Positions 46,795-58,901 of a stretch of 64,000 nucleotides of DNA are shown here, one piece after another. The position numbers were made by a program, and so were the translations under genes. Origin of the DNA: Deinococcus gobiensis I-0. GTDB lineage: Bacteria > Deinococcota > Deinococci > Deinococcales > Deinococcaceae. Position 1 is the stretch's first letter. Each line of letters begins with the position of its first letter. The DNA is taken from NCBI RefSeq assembly GCF_000252445.1, contig NC_017790.1:1408501-1472500 (forward strand), written 5' to 3'. The notes under the pieces were generated by a model that was given only the letters and a program-made list of their open reading frames with translations, was not told the DNA's origin and did no database searches.

Positions 46795-47442
46795 TCAGTC
46801 CACGTCTACCCCGAGCGCCGGGTCGCGGGCCAGCTCCACCGCGCGGCGCACCTGCTCGGGAAGATTGCGGCCCAGGCTCAGGGGCGGCAGGGCGTCCGGC
46901 GCGAAAAAGGCACTCTCCAGCGTCTCGATATTCTCGGTGTGCGCCGTCTCGGGACCGGTCAGCTCGCACAGCAAGAACAGCTTGTAGACCGCCCACAGGT
47001 CGGGCGGGTGCGGATGCTGGGCCTTGTCGAGCGCGGCGAGCAGACGCACGGCCCGCACCTCGCGGCCGGTTTCCTCGCGTACCTCGCGCACGGCGATCAT
47101 GCGCGGACTCTCGCCGGGGTCGGCCCAGCCGCCGGGCAGGCTCCAGCGGCCGTCCTCGCGCTCGCGGGTCAGCAGCACCTCGCCGGCCGCGTTCAGCACG
47201 ACCGCCCGCACGTCCACCTTGGGGGTCAGGTAGCCCTGCTCGGCCCGCAGGATTTCCGTGACCTCGGCCACGTCCTGCCCGGTCCGGGCGGCCAGCAGCT
47301 CGGCCGTCAGGTCGCGCAGCCGCCCGAAGCGTTCGCGGTCGTAGGGATCGCGGGTGTAGGTCAGGCCCGCCTGGGCGATGGAGTGCAGCTCCTGGAGCTG
47401 GGCCAGGGTGGGGGAGGGGTCGGGGCGTGCGGAGGGGTCCAT
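46795..47442 (-). CDS. NUDIX hydrolase with N-terminal NUDIX-associated domain
   Basis: 215 residues. An N-terminal helical region (about 10-75, [30 protein letters not shown]) is the Nudix_hydro_N type, and the Nudix box is [26 protein letters not shown]-ribose-type pyrophosphatases share this design; substrate unknown. TACAGT at 47450-47455 lies 7 nt before the ATG. A small hairpin at 46757-46775 may be its terminator. Confidence 0.9.
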   Translation of the reverse strand: MDPSARPDPSPTLAQLQELHSIAQAGLTYTRDPYDRERFGRLRDLTAELLAARTGQDVAEVTEILRAEQGYLTPKVDVRAVVLNAAGEVLLTREREDGRWSLPGGWADPGESPRMIAVREVREETGREVRAVRLLAALDKAQHPHPPDLWAVYKLFLLCELTGPETAHTENIETLESAFFAPDALPPLSLGRNLPEQVRRAVELARDPALGVDVD

Positions 47443-47488
47443 AGGCAGCACTGTAGGCCGCCGGGCCCGAGCCGCTACACTCGCCCCT

Positions 47489-48652
<1,164 letters not shown>

Positions 48653-48707
48653 GCCGGGATGAGCTAGACTCCGCGAAATTTCCAGACCTGCCCGGTCAGC
48701 AAGGCGC

Positions 48708-48733
48708 AAGCCCCCTGCTGGCGGGGCTTTCCT
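48708..48733 (+). terminator. argJ terminator
   Basis: AAGCCCC (48708-48714), 8-nt loop, GGGGCTT (48723-48729), then TCCT. Confidence 0.55.
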
Positions 48734-48898
48734 GTGTGTTTCCTCATCCGAAATGAGAAAAAATCTGTCACAATAGGAAAGTTGCGCAGACAGGCGCACC
48801 TGTTTGTACCAGGTTCAGTTGACTCGTTTTTTCCTCAGCGGTGGCAGATTCCGGCATTGGCCCGGAGCTGTGTACTCCGCTTCTCCCGGAGGAGCTGC

Positions 48899-49405
<507 letters not shown>

Positions 49406-49423
49406 GCTTCTGCTCCTGCTGAG

Positions 49424-49464
49424 GAAGGTGCCCGGCCGCGTGAGGTGGCCGGGCACCTTCTTTT
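49424..49464 (+). terminator. Intrinsic terminator
   Basis: Perfect 14-bp stem, arms 49424-49437 and 49447-49460, 9-nt loop, followed by TTTT. One of the strongest terminators in the window. Confidence 0.85.
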
Positions 49465-49686
49465 GCGGGTAGAAAGCATTAATGACAAAGAGGGCCTTCC
49501 CATGACCGAACGGACAGGTATAGCCCGCAGAGAGCGGGTGCATTCGGACGAGCAGGCTGGCCTTGCAGGGTTGAGCAGTAGAGAAGAAAAGGGCCAGAAG
49601 TCTTCGTTCCGGCGTCCTCATCCGGAGAAGTGCTTCAGGCCCTCTGCCGCCTGTGGGTCGGTCGCCCGTGCCGCTATCCTGGGGGG

Positions 49687-50271
49687 GTGAACGCCGCGAC
49701 CGACCCGCACGCCGTCCTGAGCCTCGACGCGCTGGAGTCGCTGTACCCCGAGCCCAGCCGGGGCGTACGGCTCAAGGTGATGGATCATCTCGACGCGGGA
49801 CTGGCCGCCTCGCTGGCCCTCTCGCCGCTGTGTTTCCTGGCGACGGGCAACGCCGAGGGCCAGCTCGACTGCTCGCCGCGCGGCGACGCCGGAAGCTGCG
49901 TGACCCTGCTCGACCCGCACACGCTGCTGCTGGCCGACCGGCCCGGCAACAACCGCCTGGACAGCCTGAAGAACATCGTGCAGAACCCGGAGGTCGGCCT
50001 GATCTTCCTGCTGCCCGGTGTGGACGAGGTCATCCGCGTGAACGGGCGCGCGCACGTCACCACTGCCCCCGAGCTGATGGCGCGCCTCGCCCTGAACGGC
50101 AAGCCTCCGCGCGCGGTGGTCGTCGTGAAGGTGCGCGAGGCGTTCATGCACTGCCCGCGCGCCTTCAAGTCGGCCGGGCTGTGGGACGCCGGGGGGCACC
50201 TGACCCCCGAACAGCGCCCCGACTTCACGGCCATGTTCGTAGAGCACGTGCGGGTCAACTCGGGCGGCTGA
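49687..50271 (+). CDS. FMN-dependent PPOX-class flavoprotein
   Basis: 194 residues of the pyridoxamine-5'-phosphate oxidase-like fold. CFLATGNAEGQLDCSPRGDA, LLLADRPGNNRLDSLKNIV, IRVNGRAHVT and the C-terminal AFMHCPRAFKSAGLWD fit the MSMEG_1061-like subgroup. The start is GTG 49687, 6 nt after TATCCT (49675-49680). Function unknown beyond flavin chemistry. Confidence 0.85.
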   Translation: MNAATDPHAVLSLDALESLYPEPSRGVRLKVMDHLDAGLAASLALSPLCFLATGNAEGQLDCSPRGDAGSCVTLLDPHTLLLADRPGNNRLDSLKNIVQNPEVGLIFLLPGVDEVIRVNGRAHVTTAPELMARLALNGKPPRAVVVVKVREAFMHCPRAFKSAGLWDAGGHLTPEQRPDFTAMFVEHVRVNSGG

Positions 50272-50318
50272 GGGGGAGTCCGGGACTGAAGCCGCCGCTT
50301 TTCCTGCCTGCTCCGCCT

Positions 50319-50352
50319 GGGAAAGTTCTGGGGGCACCCACGGAACTTTCCC
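50319..50352. terminator. Terminator between PPOX and galK 3' ends
   Basis: GGGAAAGTTC (50319-50328) pairs with GAACTTTCCC (50343-50352), 14-nt loop. It serves the convergent genes. Confidence 0.6.
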
Positions 50353-50361
50353 GAATCCGGT

Positions 50362-51393
50362 TCAGGGAACGACGACCGCCGCCTGCGCACCGTATTCGGC
50401 CAGGGCAGGACCGGTGACGGCCGCGACCTGCCCGGCCCGCACGAGGGCCACCACCGCGCCCCCGAAGCCCGCGCCGGTCATGCGCGCGCCGTAGGTGTCG
50501 GGCTGCGCCTGGAGCAGCGCCACCAGCCGGTCCACCTCGGGGTGGCTGACCGCGTAGTCGTCCCGCAAGCTGGCGTGCGAGGCGTTCATGAGCTGTCCGA
50601 AGGTGGCGGCGTCGGCGTCGATGGCCGCCTGCACGCGGGCGTTCTCGGTGATGACGTGCCGGGCGCGGCGCGCGAGCAGGTCGGGCAGTTCTTCGGTGCG
50701 CGACACGTCGGTCACGTCGCGCAGCAGCTGCACGCCGAGGAGCCGGGCGGCCTCCTCGACCTGGGCGCGGCGCTCGTTGTACCCGCTCTCGGCCAGTCGG
50801 CGCGGCACGCCCGAGTCGATCACCACGACCTGCGCCCCGGCCGGGAAGGGCAGGGCGCGGCGCTCCAGCGTGCGCGTGTCGATCAGGAGCATGGTGCCGG
50901 TGTCCGCGAGGCTCGACGCCATCTGGTCCATCACGCCGCACTTGACGCCCACATACTCGTGTTCGACCTCCACACCCCGCAGGGCGAGGTCCACGTCGTT
51001 CAGGTCCAGGCCGTACAGCTCCCGCAGCGCGCGCAGGGTCGCCACCTCCAGCGCCGCGCTGCTGCTCAGGCCGCCGCTGGGCACGTCGCTGGCGACATGC
51101 ACGTCCAGGCCCTCGTTCACGCCGCTCAGCTCCAGGCAGCCGGTCAGGTAGGGCGCGAAGCCCACGCCGACCTCGCCCACCGGCACCTCCAGGCGCTGGT
51201 CCAGGTTGGCGCTGTAGAGCCGGTGGGTGGCGGTACCGTTGCGCCGCAGCGACACGGTCGCGCGCTGCGGAATGGCGGTCGGCAGCACGAAGCCGCCCTG
51301 GTAGTCGGTGTGCTCGCCCAGCAGGTTTACGCGGCCCGGCGCGCTGGCGCTGGCCTCGGGTGCGTGGCCGAAGGTGTCCTCGAAGGCGGTCAC
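50362..51393 (-). CDS. galK: Galactokinase
   Basis: 343 residues, GHMP kinase. [16 protein letters not shown] and the ATP loop [13 protein letters not shown] are intact, as is [13 protein letters not shown]. It converts galactose to galactose-1-phosphate. The start is GTG 51393, overlapping the galT stop (GTGA), so it is translationally coupled; AGGAGG lies 8-13 nt upstream. Last gene of the galactoside operon. Confidence 0.95.
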   Translation of the reverse strand: MTAFEDTFGHAPEASASAPGRVNLLGEHTDYQGGFVLPTAIPQRATVSLRRNGTATHRLYSANLDQRLEVPVGEVGVGFAPYLTGCLELSGVNEGLDVHVASDVPSGGLSSSAALEVATLRALRELYGLDLNDVDLALRGVEVEHEYVGVKCGVMDQMASSLADTGTMLLIDTRTLERRALPFPAGAQVVVIDSGVPRRLAESGYNERRAQVEEAARLLGVQLLRDVTDVSRTEELPDLLARRARHVITENARVQAAIDADAATFGQLMNASHASLRDDYAVSHPEVDRLVALLQAQPDTYGARMTGAGFGGAVVALVRAGQVAAVTGPALAEYGAQAAVVVP

Positions 51394-52493
51394 AGCACGA
51401 CCTCCTTGAGTTCGCGGGCGGCCACCTCGGGGAACTTGTCGTTGGCGAACTCGCCCGCGCCCTGCTCGGTGCCCGCGAGGTACTTCATGCGGCCCGGCGC
51501 ACGCAGGTACGGATACAGCTCGATGTGCAGCGGAAATTCGGGGTACTCGCCGTCCAGCGGCGCCTGGTGCACCGTCATGAGGTAGGGCATCCGGCCGCCG
51601 AACAGCCCGTCGAGGCGGTTCAGGGCGTCCTTCAGGACCCGCGCGAGGCTGGCCTGCTCGTCGGCCGACAGGTCCGAGAGGCGCGCGGCCGGGCGGGCGG
51701 GCACCACCCAGGTCTCGTAGGTGTAGCGCGCGAAGGGCGGCACGACACTCAGGGCCAGGCCGCCGTCGAGGACGACCCGCTCGCCGCCCGCCCGCTCCTC
51801 GGCCACGAAGTCGCCCAGCCAGGGGCGACCCTGCTCGGTGTGGTAGCGCTGGGCCTGTTCCAGCATCCGCGCCTGCACGGGCGGGACGTGGTCGTAGGCG
51901 TACAGCTGGCCGTGCGGGTGGTGCAGCGTGACGCCCACCTCGACGCCCCGGTTCTCGAAGGCGAGCACGCTCCGGACCGTGCCGCCCTCGGCCAGCCGGG
52001 TGGTGCGGTCGGCCCACACGGCGATGAGCAGGGCCATCTGCTCGTCCGACAGGTCGGCCAGGCGACCCTGGGCACTCTGGCTGAAGACCACGACCTCGCA
52101 GGCGCCGACGCCCGCGCGCGTCCCTGCCGGCCCCGGCTCGGGCTGGGGGGCCGTGAGGGTCAGGCTGGGAAAGCGGTTGGCGAAGACGGCGATGTCGTAC
52201 TTTCCGCGCGGCAGCTCGGTGGGGTGTTCGGGGTCGCTGGTGGGGGCCAGCGGGTTGTACTCGGGCGGCGGCAGGAAGGTGCGGCCCAGCCGGTGTGCGG
52301 CGTACATGACCCACTCGCCGCGCAGGGGGTGCCAGCGCATGACCGGGCGCGCGTCCACGGCCTCCGGGCTGGGGCTGGGAATCTCGGACGTGACCTCGAT
52401 AGGGGCCAGGCCGTACAGCGTCAGGGGCCGCCCGTCGGGCTTGATGAAGTCCTGGCTGTGAAACCGGTTGCCCGGAGTACGGAATTCAGTCAT
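51390..52493 (-). CDS. galT: Galactose-1-phosphate uridylyltransferase
   Basis: 367 residues. The active-site motif HHPHGQ is present, with [10 protein letters not shown] and [17 protein letters not shown]. It swaps UMP between UDP-glucose and galactose-1-phosphate. It overlaps the GH36 gene by 8 nt. No galE in the window. Confidence 0.95.
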   Translation of the reverse strand: MTEFRTPGNRFHSQDFIKPDGRPLTLYGLAPIEVTSEIPSPSPEAVDARPVMRWHPLRGEWVMYAAHRLGRTFLPPPEYNPLAPTSDPEHPTELPRGKYDIAVFANRFPSLTLTAPQPEPGPAGTRAGVGACEVVVFSQSAQGRLADLSDEQMALLIAVWADRTTRLAEGGTVRSVLAFENRGVEVGVTLHHPHGQLYAYDHVPPVQARMLEQAQRYHTEQGRPWLGDFVAEERAGGERVVLDGGLALSVVPPFARYTYETWVVPARPAARLSDLSADEQASLARVLKDALNRLDGLFGGRMPYLMTVHQAPLDGEYPEFPLHIELYPYLRAPGRMKYLAGTEQGAGEFANDKFPEVAARELKEVVL

Positions 52494-54033
52494 GCGCCAG
52501 TTCTACCAGGGTTTGGGCTTGTGTGTGGGCGCCTACACTCCGGCCCGCGTCCAGCACTCGGAAGCTGCGAGCAGGCAGGTCGCCGGCCGCCGTGTCGGTG
52601 ATATTGAAGGTGCCGCGTACCCACTGGGTCACGGTCGGGCCGCCCGCCATGGTCAGGGCGACGGGGCGGTCGGGGGCCGTGATCTCCAGCGAGCGCCGCA
52701 GCAGCGCGAGGTCGGCCTCGCCCAGCATGGCGATGGGGTCGCTGCTCGCGCGCAGACCGCCGATGGTATCGAGCATGCCCAGCATGGCCCCGCGCTCGTG
52801 GTCGCGCAGCAGGCTCAGCTCGCGCCGGGCGATCATCACGTCGGGGTCGGGCTGATACCACGCGTGCTGATACCAGCGGGCCAGCGTGGTCTGGAGGGCG
52901 CTGCGGGTGGCGGGCACCGCGCCGTCGCCCAGCAGCACACGCCGGGGCTGGTCGTCCCAGAAGGGCGTCACGTCGGGGCCGGTGCGCATGGCGTCCACGA
53001 TGCCGATGCTCGCGGCGACCGGCGCCCCGCAGGCCAGCAGGAAGCCGTCCTCGCCCAGCCCGTCGCGGATGGCCTGGAGGCCCATACGGTAGGCCTGCGC
53101 GCGGCTGACCGCCGGGTCGTGCCGCACGCCCGGAAAGGCCGCCGCGTACAGGAAGTCGATCTTGAGGTAATCGTAGCCCCAGCCGCGGCAGGTCGCGGCG
53201 AGGTCGCGCAGCCACGCCAGCGCTTCCGGGTGCGTCGTGTCGAGCGCGGCGTACGGCCCGCCCCAGTTGTCGCCCAGCAGCAGCGGCGCGCCCGCGTCGT
53301 CCTTCAGCAGCCATTCGGGGTGCGCGGCAAAGAGCTTCGAGTTCGGTCCGACCAGGAACGGGGCCAGCCACAGCCCGGCGCGGTAGCCCAGTTCGGCCAG
53401 CTGCGCGGGCAGGTCGCGGGCGTGGCCGCCGAAGGTCGGGTCGGCGCCGAACCAGTCGCCCAGGTCGGCCTGGAAGCCGTCGTCGAGCTGGAACACGTCG
53501 AAGGGCAGCTCCCGCTCCTTCGCCAGCCGGGCATTGTCCAACATGTCGCCCAGCGTCACCTCGCGGAAGTAGCTGTACCAGCTGCACCACACCCGCAGCG
53601 GCGCGGGCGTGCGCGCGCCCATGCGCCGCCCCAGCTCCGCGCTCAGGCGCTCGACCGTGGCGATCACGTCGTCCGTCTCCTCCCAGGCGACCTCGACCTC
53701 GGGGCCTTCCAGCGCGCAGCTCACCTCGACCCGGTCGCCGGCCGCGCGCACCTCCCAGTGGGCGAAGGTGTGCGCGGCGTCCAGCGCGCAGCCCACCCAG
53801 CCCGTGTTGCTGCCCTCCCGCACAAGCGCCACCAGGGTATGGCTGCGCCACACGCCCGCCTCGTCGCTGGGCGCGAAGGCCGGGTCTTGGCCCTGCTCGG
53901 TCATCCACTGCAACTTGGCGCGCACGGGGGTGTCTAGCAGGGGCCGCAGCTCGGATTCGCTCCACGACTGGTAGCCGTTGGTAAGCACGAGGAGGTCGGC
54001 GGGGTGGACGTTCAGGGTGAACCGGTGGGTCAT
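52486..54033 (-). CDS. Alpha-galactosidase, GH36
   Basis: 515 residues. The nucleophile Asp lies in [10 protein letters not shown] and the acid/base Asp in [23 protein letters not shown] and GLWLAPFLV are also typical. It is like Thermotoga GalA. It hydrolyses terminal alpha-galactose of melibiose/raffinose. No signal peptide, so cytosolic. GGAG lies 6 nt before the ATG. Confidence 0.92.
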   Translation of the reverse strand: MTHRFTLNVHPADLLVLTNGYQSWSESELRPLLDTPVRAKLQWMTEQGQDPAFAPSDEAGVWRSHTLVALVREGSNTGWVGCALDAAHTFAHWEVRAAGDRVEVSCALEGPEVEVAWEETDDVIATVERLSAELGRRMGARTPAPLRVWCSWYSYFREVTLGDMLDNARLAKERELPFDVFQLDDGFQADLGDWFGADPTFGGHARDLPAQLAELGYRAGLWLAPFLVGPNSKLFAAHPEWLLKDDAGAPLLLGDNWGGPYAALDTTHPEALAWLRDLAATCRGWGYDYLKIDFLYAAAFPGVRHDPAVSRAQAYRMGLQAIRDGLGEDGFLLACGAPVAASIGIVDAMRTGPDVTPFWDDQPRRVLLGDGAVPATRSALQTTLARWYQHAWYQPDPDVMIARRELSLLRDHERGAMLGMLDTIGGLRASSDPIAMLGEADLALLRRSLEITAPDRPVALTMAGGPTVTQWVRGTFNITDTAAGDLPARSFRVLDAGRSVGAHTQAQTLVELAHD

Positions 54034-54080
54034 GGAAACTCCGAAAAGGGGCAAGAGAGGCGGGCGGGGGCGCGGGGCGG

Positions 54081-55421
54081 TCAGTCGGCGGCCTGGAGCG
54101 TCTCCGGGATGAAGTCGCCGTGCTGGTTGAGCAGGTCGTTCGTCAGTGCCCAGATCTGGTCGAGGTCGAGTTCGGCGCTCGTGTGCGGGTCGAGCATCGC
54201 CGCATGGAAGATGTGCTCGCGGTTGCCGGTCACGATGGCCTCGACGGTCAGGGCCTGCACGTTGATGTTGGTCTGCATCAGGCCCGCGAGCTGCGGCGGG
54301 ATGCGCCCGATGCGCGTGGGCTGGATGCCCTGGCGGTCCACCAGGCAGGGCACCTCCACGCTGCACTCGTCGGGCAGGTTGGCGATGAGCTTGCCGGCCG
54401 AGCCGTCCAGGGGGCTGTTCATCACGTTGCCGTACACCACGCGCGGCTGGCCCGTCACCATGCTGTGGATGATGAGCGAGCCGTACTCCACGCTGCGCGT
54501 CACCTCCAGCGGCTCGTCGGGGTTCTGGAGTTTCGTGCGCAGGTCCTCCCAGCCGCCGATCTGCGAGACGCAGCGGCGCGGGTACTCGTCGAGCGGCACG
54601 TTGAATTTCTCCAGCAGGTCGTCGCGCCCGCGCTTGATGAAGTAGGGCACGTACTCCGAGAAATGCTCGCTGCTCTCGGTCACGAAGGAGCCCAGGCGCC
54701 GCAGCATCTCGTAGCGCACGCGGTTCCACTCGGGCACCTGCCCGGACTCGGCCAGTTCCATCAGGCGCGGGTAGAGGCTCTGGCCCCGGTGCTCGAACTT
54801 GAGGTAGAAGGCCATGTGGTTGATGCCGGCGCACAGGTAATCAATCTCTTCGACCGGAATCCCGAGGTCCTTCGCCAGTTCCTCGGCGGTGTGCTGCACG
54901 CTGTGGCACAGGCCCACGGTCTTAACGCGCGGCGTGAGGCGCGCCAGACCCCAGATGTTCATCGCCATCGGGTTGACGTAGTTCAGGTGCAGGGTGTCGG
55001 GGCACAGCCGCTCCATGTCGCGGCTCATGTCGGCGAGCACGGGCACGGTGCGCAGCGCCCGCATGATGCCGCCGATGCCCAGGGTGTCGGCGATGGTCTG
55101 GCGCAGGCCGTAAGCCTTAGGCACCTCGAAGTCGGTCACGGTCGCGGGCTGGTAGCCGCCCACCTGGATCATGTTGATGACGAAATCGGCTCCGTCGAGC
55201 GCACGGTCGCGGTCGGTCGTGGCGATCACGCGGGGCGAGGCGCCGACCGTACGGGCGACGCGGTGCGCGACCTGCTCGGTCACGTCGAGCCGCTCCTGGT
55301 TGATGTCAAAGAGCCGGATGTCGGCCCCACCGAGTTCGGGGAAGCTCAGGATGTCCCCGAGCAGGTTCTTGGCGAAGACCGTGCTGCCGGCACCGACGAA
55401 GGCGATCTTGGGGGTGGTCAT
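54081..55421 (-). CDS. melA: Alpha-galactosidase/glycosidase, GH4 (NAD+, Mn2+ dependent)
   Basis: 446 residues. Rossmann start [17 protein letters not shown], then [12 protein letters not shown] and the metal-ligand CHSVQHT and GINHM are GH4 hallmarks. GH4 enzymes use NAD+ redox chemistry. It may act on phosphorylated or free alpha-galactosides. AGGAGT lies 5 nt before the ATG. The perfect palindrome TTGAACGTTCAA lies 30 nt upstream of the start. Confidence 0.9.
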   Translation of the reverse strand: MTTPKIAFVGAGSTVFAKNLLGDILSFPELGGADIRLFDINQERLDVTEQVAHRVARTVGASPRVIATTDRDRALDGADFVINMIQVGGYQPATVTDFEVPKAYGLRQTIADTLGIGGIMRALRTVPVLADMSRDMERLCPDTLHLNYVNPMAMNIWGLARLTPRVKTVGLCHSVQHTAEELAKDLGIPVEEIDYLCAGINHMAFYLKFEHRGQSLYPRLMELAESGQVPEWNRVRYEMLRRLGSFVTESSEHFSEYVPYFIKRGRDDLLEKFNVPLDEYPRRCVSQIGGWEDLRTKLQNPDEPLEVTRSVEYGSLIIHSMVTGQPRVVYGNVMNSPLDGSAGKLIANLPDECSVEVPCLVDRQGIQPTRIGRIPPQLAGLMQTNINVQALTVEAIVTGNREHIFHAAMLDPHTSAELDLDQIWALTNDLLNQHGDFIPETLQAAD

Positions 55422-55450
55422 GACAACTCCTGTAAAAAGGTGACGCGGGC

Positions 55451-55462
55451 TTGAACGTTCAA
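55451..55462. promoter_or_regulatory. Predicted LacI operator upstream of the GH4 gene
   Basis: Perfect 12-bp palindrome TTGAACGTTCAA, overlapping a -10-like TATCTT (55464-55469). It is the best copy of the element also seen at the lacI promoter. Confidence 0.6.
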
Positions 55463-55521
55463 GATAGGGCAAGCGGCGGGGGGAGGGCGGGGACAGGCGC
55501 CGCGCCCCCTGCCCGCTGGCC

Positions 55522-56838
55522 TCACTTCAGCAGGGCGTTGACGCGCGAGTTCGCGCCCCCCAGCACCGCGCTGGCCTTGTTCTGGCCGCTGAAGATGCCC
55601 TGCAGGGTGTTGGACATGATGTCGTTGACCTCCGAGGCCTTGTCGGAGATGGGGTAGTAGAAGGTGCCGCCGGGGGTCTTGGCCTGGTTGACGAACACCG
55701 AGGCGTCCACGCCTTTGGCCTTGAAGGCGGCCAGGGCGAGGTTGGTCGAGGCCGGGATGGCCGGCAGCACCGAGCCGCTGCGGCCCACGAGGTCCTGACA
55801 GCCCCGGCTGGCGAGGAACTTGACCCACTTCCAGGCCGCGTCCTTGTTCTTGCTGCCCACCCAGATCGAGTCGGCCAGGCCGTTGAACATGCTCATACGC
55901 TTGCCGTTGGGCCCCTTGGGCAGCGGCGCGATACCGACCTTGAAGGGCAGCTTGGAGGTGTAGTCCGCGATCATCCACGAGCCGTTCGTGACCATCGCGG
56001 CCCGGCCGGCGCGGAACAGCGAGTCGTCGCCGGCCTTGGACTCCTGGTAGGTGGGGGCCAGGCCCCGGGTGCCCAGGTCGGCCAGCCACTGCACGGTCTG
56101 CGCGAAGCGGGGGTCGTCGTAGTGGTAGGTCCTGGCGAAGGGCTGGTCGAGGTGCTTCCAGCCCAGGGTGGCCGCCAGGAACGACCACTGGGTCTGGCCG
56201 TTGAAGGTCGCGCCGTAGCCGGTCTGGTAGCCGTACTGGTTCACCTGCTTGGGGTTGAACTTGGCCGACAGGCCGCTATTGCCGCTCTTGTCCAGCGACA
56301 GCCGGGCCATCGCCTTCTGGTAGGTGCCGCCGTCCTTGGGGTTCCAGGTCAGGTTGGCGAGGTCGGCGGGCTTCATGCCGGCCTTGGCGAGCAGGTCGGC
56401 GTTGTAGAAGATGGCGACGGTGTCGAAGTCCTTGGGCAGGCCGTACTGCTTGCCGTCGCGGCCCCACAGGTCCTTGAGACCGGGGTAGTAGATGCCCGTG
56501 TCGAGCTTGTCCCTGGCGATGTAGGGCGCGAGGTCCACGAGCTGGTTGTTGGCCGCGAACTGCGGATAGTAGCCCAGGTGGTTGGTGAACACGTCCGGCG
56601 CGGTGCCCGACACGAAGCCGGTCGTCAGGCTCGACCAGTAGTCGTCCCAGCCCTTCTGGCTGATCTTGACGGTGATGTCGGGGTTGGCCTTGGTAAAGGC
56701 GTTGGCGCACTGCTGGTAGGCGGGCTGCTGGTTGCTGTCCCACAGGACGTATTGCAGCGTGGTGGCGGCCTGGGCGGCGCTGAGGGCGGGGCTGGCGAGG
56801 ACGGTCAGGGCGGCGGTGACGGTCAGGACTTTTTTCAT
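55522..56838 (-). CDS. Sugar ABC transporter substrate-binding protein
   Basis: 438 residues, CUT1 family. Signal peptide MKKVLTVTAALTVLASPALSA, then TLQYVLWDSNQQPAYQQ, and the usual GTAPDVFTNHLGYYPQF and GRAAMVTNGSWMIADY. It captures galactosides or related oligosaccharides outside the membrane. GGAGGAA lies about 6 nt before the ATG. Confidence 0.92.
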   Translation of the reverse strand: MKKVLTVTAALTVLASPALSAAQAATTLQYVLWDSNQQPAYQQCANAFTKANPDITVKISQKGWDDYWSSLTTGFVSGTAPDVFTNHLGYYPQFAANNQLVDLAPYIARDKLDTGIYYPGLKDLWGRDGKQYGLPKDFDTVAIFYNADLLAKAGMKPADLANLTWNPKDGGTYQKAMARLSLDKSGNSGLSAKFNPKQVNQYGYQTGYGATFNGQTQWSFLAATLGWKHLDQPFARTYHYDDPRFAQTVQWLADLGTRGLAPTYQESKAGDDSLFRAGRAAMVTNGSWMIADYTSKLPFKVGIAPLPKGPNGKRMSMFNGLADSIWVGSKNKDAAWKWVKFLASRGCQDLVGRSGSVLPAIPASTNLALAAFKAKGVDASVFVNQAKTPGGTFYYPISDKASEVNDIMSNTLQGIFSGQNKASAVLGGANSRVNALLK

Positions 56839-56955
56839 CTACGGTTCCTCCGGGAACGGGAAGGGGGGGCGGGGTGGGGACGGCGGACGGACAGGGCGCG
56901 CAGGGGCGGCAACAGGGGTGGAGCGCGGCTGGAGGGACCGAGGTTCACGGGCGGC

Positions 56956-57882
56956 CTACTTGGTGCCGCTGAAGGCCAGCGACTCGACCACGCGCCGGCC
57001 CATGACCACGAGCAGCAGGAACACCGGGAGGATGGCGATGAAGGTGCCGGCCATCAGGCCCGTCCAGTCGGGCGTGCCCTGGGGGGTCTGGGTCTTGAAG
57101 ACCTGGAGGGCGACGGGCAGCGTGTACGACGCCTCGTCCTTGGCGATCAGGAAGGGCCAGAAGAACTCGTTCCACATGCCGATGGTGGTCAGGATGGCGA
57201 GGGTGACGAGCGGCCCCTGGCTCATGGGCAGCGTGATCCGGAAGAAGATGGTCAGGGGGCTCGCGCCGTCGATGTACGCGGCTTCCTCGGTCTCACGCGG
57301 CAGCGACAGGAAGAACTGGCGCAGGAAGAACACGGCGAAGGGCGACATCAGGATGAAGGGGGCCACCATGCCGGGCATCGTGTTGAGCCAGCCCAGGTTC
57401 TTGACCGTGATGAAGTTGGGGATGAACAGTACGATCCCCGGAATCATCAGCGCGATCAGGAACAGGGTGAAGATGAAGTCGCGGCCCGGAAACCGCAGGC
57501 GGGCGAAGGCGTAGGCCGCCATCGCGGAGAAGAAGGTCTGGCCCACCACGATCAAGCCGGTGAACACGGCGCTGTTCTTCATCGCCGTGGCGAAGCTCAC
57601 CGAGCTGCCCGACCCGCCCGCCGCCTGCGCCGCCTCGGGCGAGAGCAGCCCCAGCACGCGCTGAAAGTTGATCAGGGTGGGCTGCGAGGGCCACAGGCTG
57701 GCGGCCTCGGTATACAGCGCCTTGTTACCGGTCAGCGCCGTTTTTAGAACGATAAAAATCGGGAACACAGAGACGAAGACGATCAGGAGCAGGCACGCCC
57801 AGGCGACGAGGCGCCCGATAGGGAAGGCTTTCTTGGGGCGCTGGACATCCTGCGCGCGGCCGGTGGGGGTCAGGGTCGTCAT
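56956..57882 (-). CDS. Sugar ABC transporter permease (MalG-like)
   Basis: 308 residues, six membrane helices. The EAA loop is EEAAYIDGASPLTIFFRITLPMSQG. It pairs with the MalF-like permease 10 nt upstream. No ATPase gene follows, so a shared MsmX-like ATPase elsewhere is likely. Confidence 0.93.
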   Translation of the reverse strand: MTTLTPTGRAQDVQRPKKAFPIGRLVAWACLLLIVFVSVFPIFIVLKTALTGNKALYTEAASLWPSQPTLINFQRVLGLLSPEAAQAAGGSGSSVSFATAMKNSAVFTGLIVVGQTFFSAMAAYAFARLRFPGRDFIFTLFLIALMIPGIVLFIPNFITVKNLGWLNTMPGMVAPFILMSPFAVFFLRQFFLSLPRETEEAAYIDGASPLTIFFRITLPMSQGPLVTLAILTTIGMWNEFFWPFLIAKDEASYTLPVALQVFKTQTPQGTPDWTGLMAGTFIAILPVFLLLVVMGRRVVESLAFSGTK

Positions 57883-57892
57883 CTTGGGTCCT

Positions 57893-58819
57893 TTATTCGA
57901 GGTCCGACTCGCCTGCGCGCAGCAGCCGCATCTGGAGCAGCGTGAACACGACCAGCAGGGCGAAGAGCAGCATGCTCATGGCGGTGGCGTAGCCCATTTT
58001 GAAAAAGGCGAAGGCGTTCTGGTAGATGTAGTAGACGAGCACCTTGGTGGCGTCCACGGGGCCGCCCTGGGTGGTCACGGCGACCGTGTCGAAAATCTGG
58101 AAAGAGCCGATGACCGAGGTCACGAGCACGAACACGGTGACCGGGCGTAGCAGGGGCAGCGTGATCTTCCAGAAGGTGTTCCACTCGCGCGAGCCGTCGA
58201 TGGCCGCCGCCTCGTACACCGTGCGCGGAATGGCCTGGAGGCCGGCGTAGAACAGCAGCGCGTTGAAGCCCATGTGCTTCCAGATGTTGATGAAGGCGAT
58301 GGTCGGGATGGCCTGACCGGCGTCGTTGAAAAAAGCCTGCCGGCCGATGGGCGTATTCGCCAGCCACTGGTTGACGATGCCCAGCAGCGGATCGAGCATC
58401 CACAGGAAGATCATGCCGACGAGCACGCTGGAGAGCAGATACGGCACGATGAGCAGCCCCTTGACGAACATGCTCTTGACCAGCCGGTCCATCGCCACGG
58501 CGAGCAGGATGGACAGCAGCGTCTGGAGCGGGATGTTCCACAGGACGTACTTCACGGTGATGCCCAGCGCCGACCAGAATTTGGGATCTTGCATGGCGTC
58601 GCGGTAGTTCTGGAAGCCCACGCCCTGCGGGTCGCTCAGGAGGTTCCAGTTCGTGAAGCTGATCTGGAACCCGCGCAGCGCCGGGTACAGGTAGAACACC
58701 GCGAAGCCGACGATGGCCGGAAGGATGAACAGGTAGCCGACCAGGGCCTGCGACGGCAGTTTTCGTCGCCGGGCCGTGCTCGCCGCGCTGTAGGGCTTGG
58801 TGGGGGTGCCTGTGGTCAT
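57893..58819 (-). CDS. Sugar ABC transporter permease (MalF-like)
   Basis: 308 residues, six membrane helices. TM1 is PSQALVGYLFILPAIVGFAVF; the EAA loop is YEAAAIDGSREWNTFWKITLPLL. GGAGGAAGG lies directly before the ATG. It is the first structural gene after lacI, 82 nt downstream of it. Confidence 0.93.
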   Translation of the reverse strand: MTTGTPTKPYSAASTARRRKLPSQALVGYLFILPAIVGFAVFYLYPALRGFQISFTNWNLLSDPQGVGFQNYRDAMQDPKFWSALGITVKYVLWNIPLQTLLSILLAVAMDRLVKSMFVKGLLIVPYLLSSVLVGMIFLWMLDPLLGIVNQWLANTPIGRQAFFNDAGQAIPTIAFINIWKHMGFNALLFYAGLQAIPRTVYEAAAIDGSREWNTFWKITLPLLRPVTVFVLVTSVIGSFQIFDTVAVTTQGGPVDATKVLVYYIYQNAFAFFKMGYATAMSMLLFALLVVFTLLQMRLLRAGESDLE

Positions 58820-58901
58820 ACCTTCCTCCTGTGGCCGGGCGGCCCGCTGGTGCGCCGGGGGGCGGGGGCGAAAGTGGGGCGGGGCAGGTCCCCGCGCCGT
58901 G

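Noticed and set aside
49502..49690. 62-codon frame ending in TGA over the PPOX GTG start
   Set aside because: It resembles the leader ORFs, but no -10 box precedes its ATG and the PPOX gene already has a TATCCT 6 nt before its GTG; composition looks non-coding.
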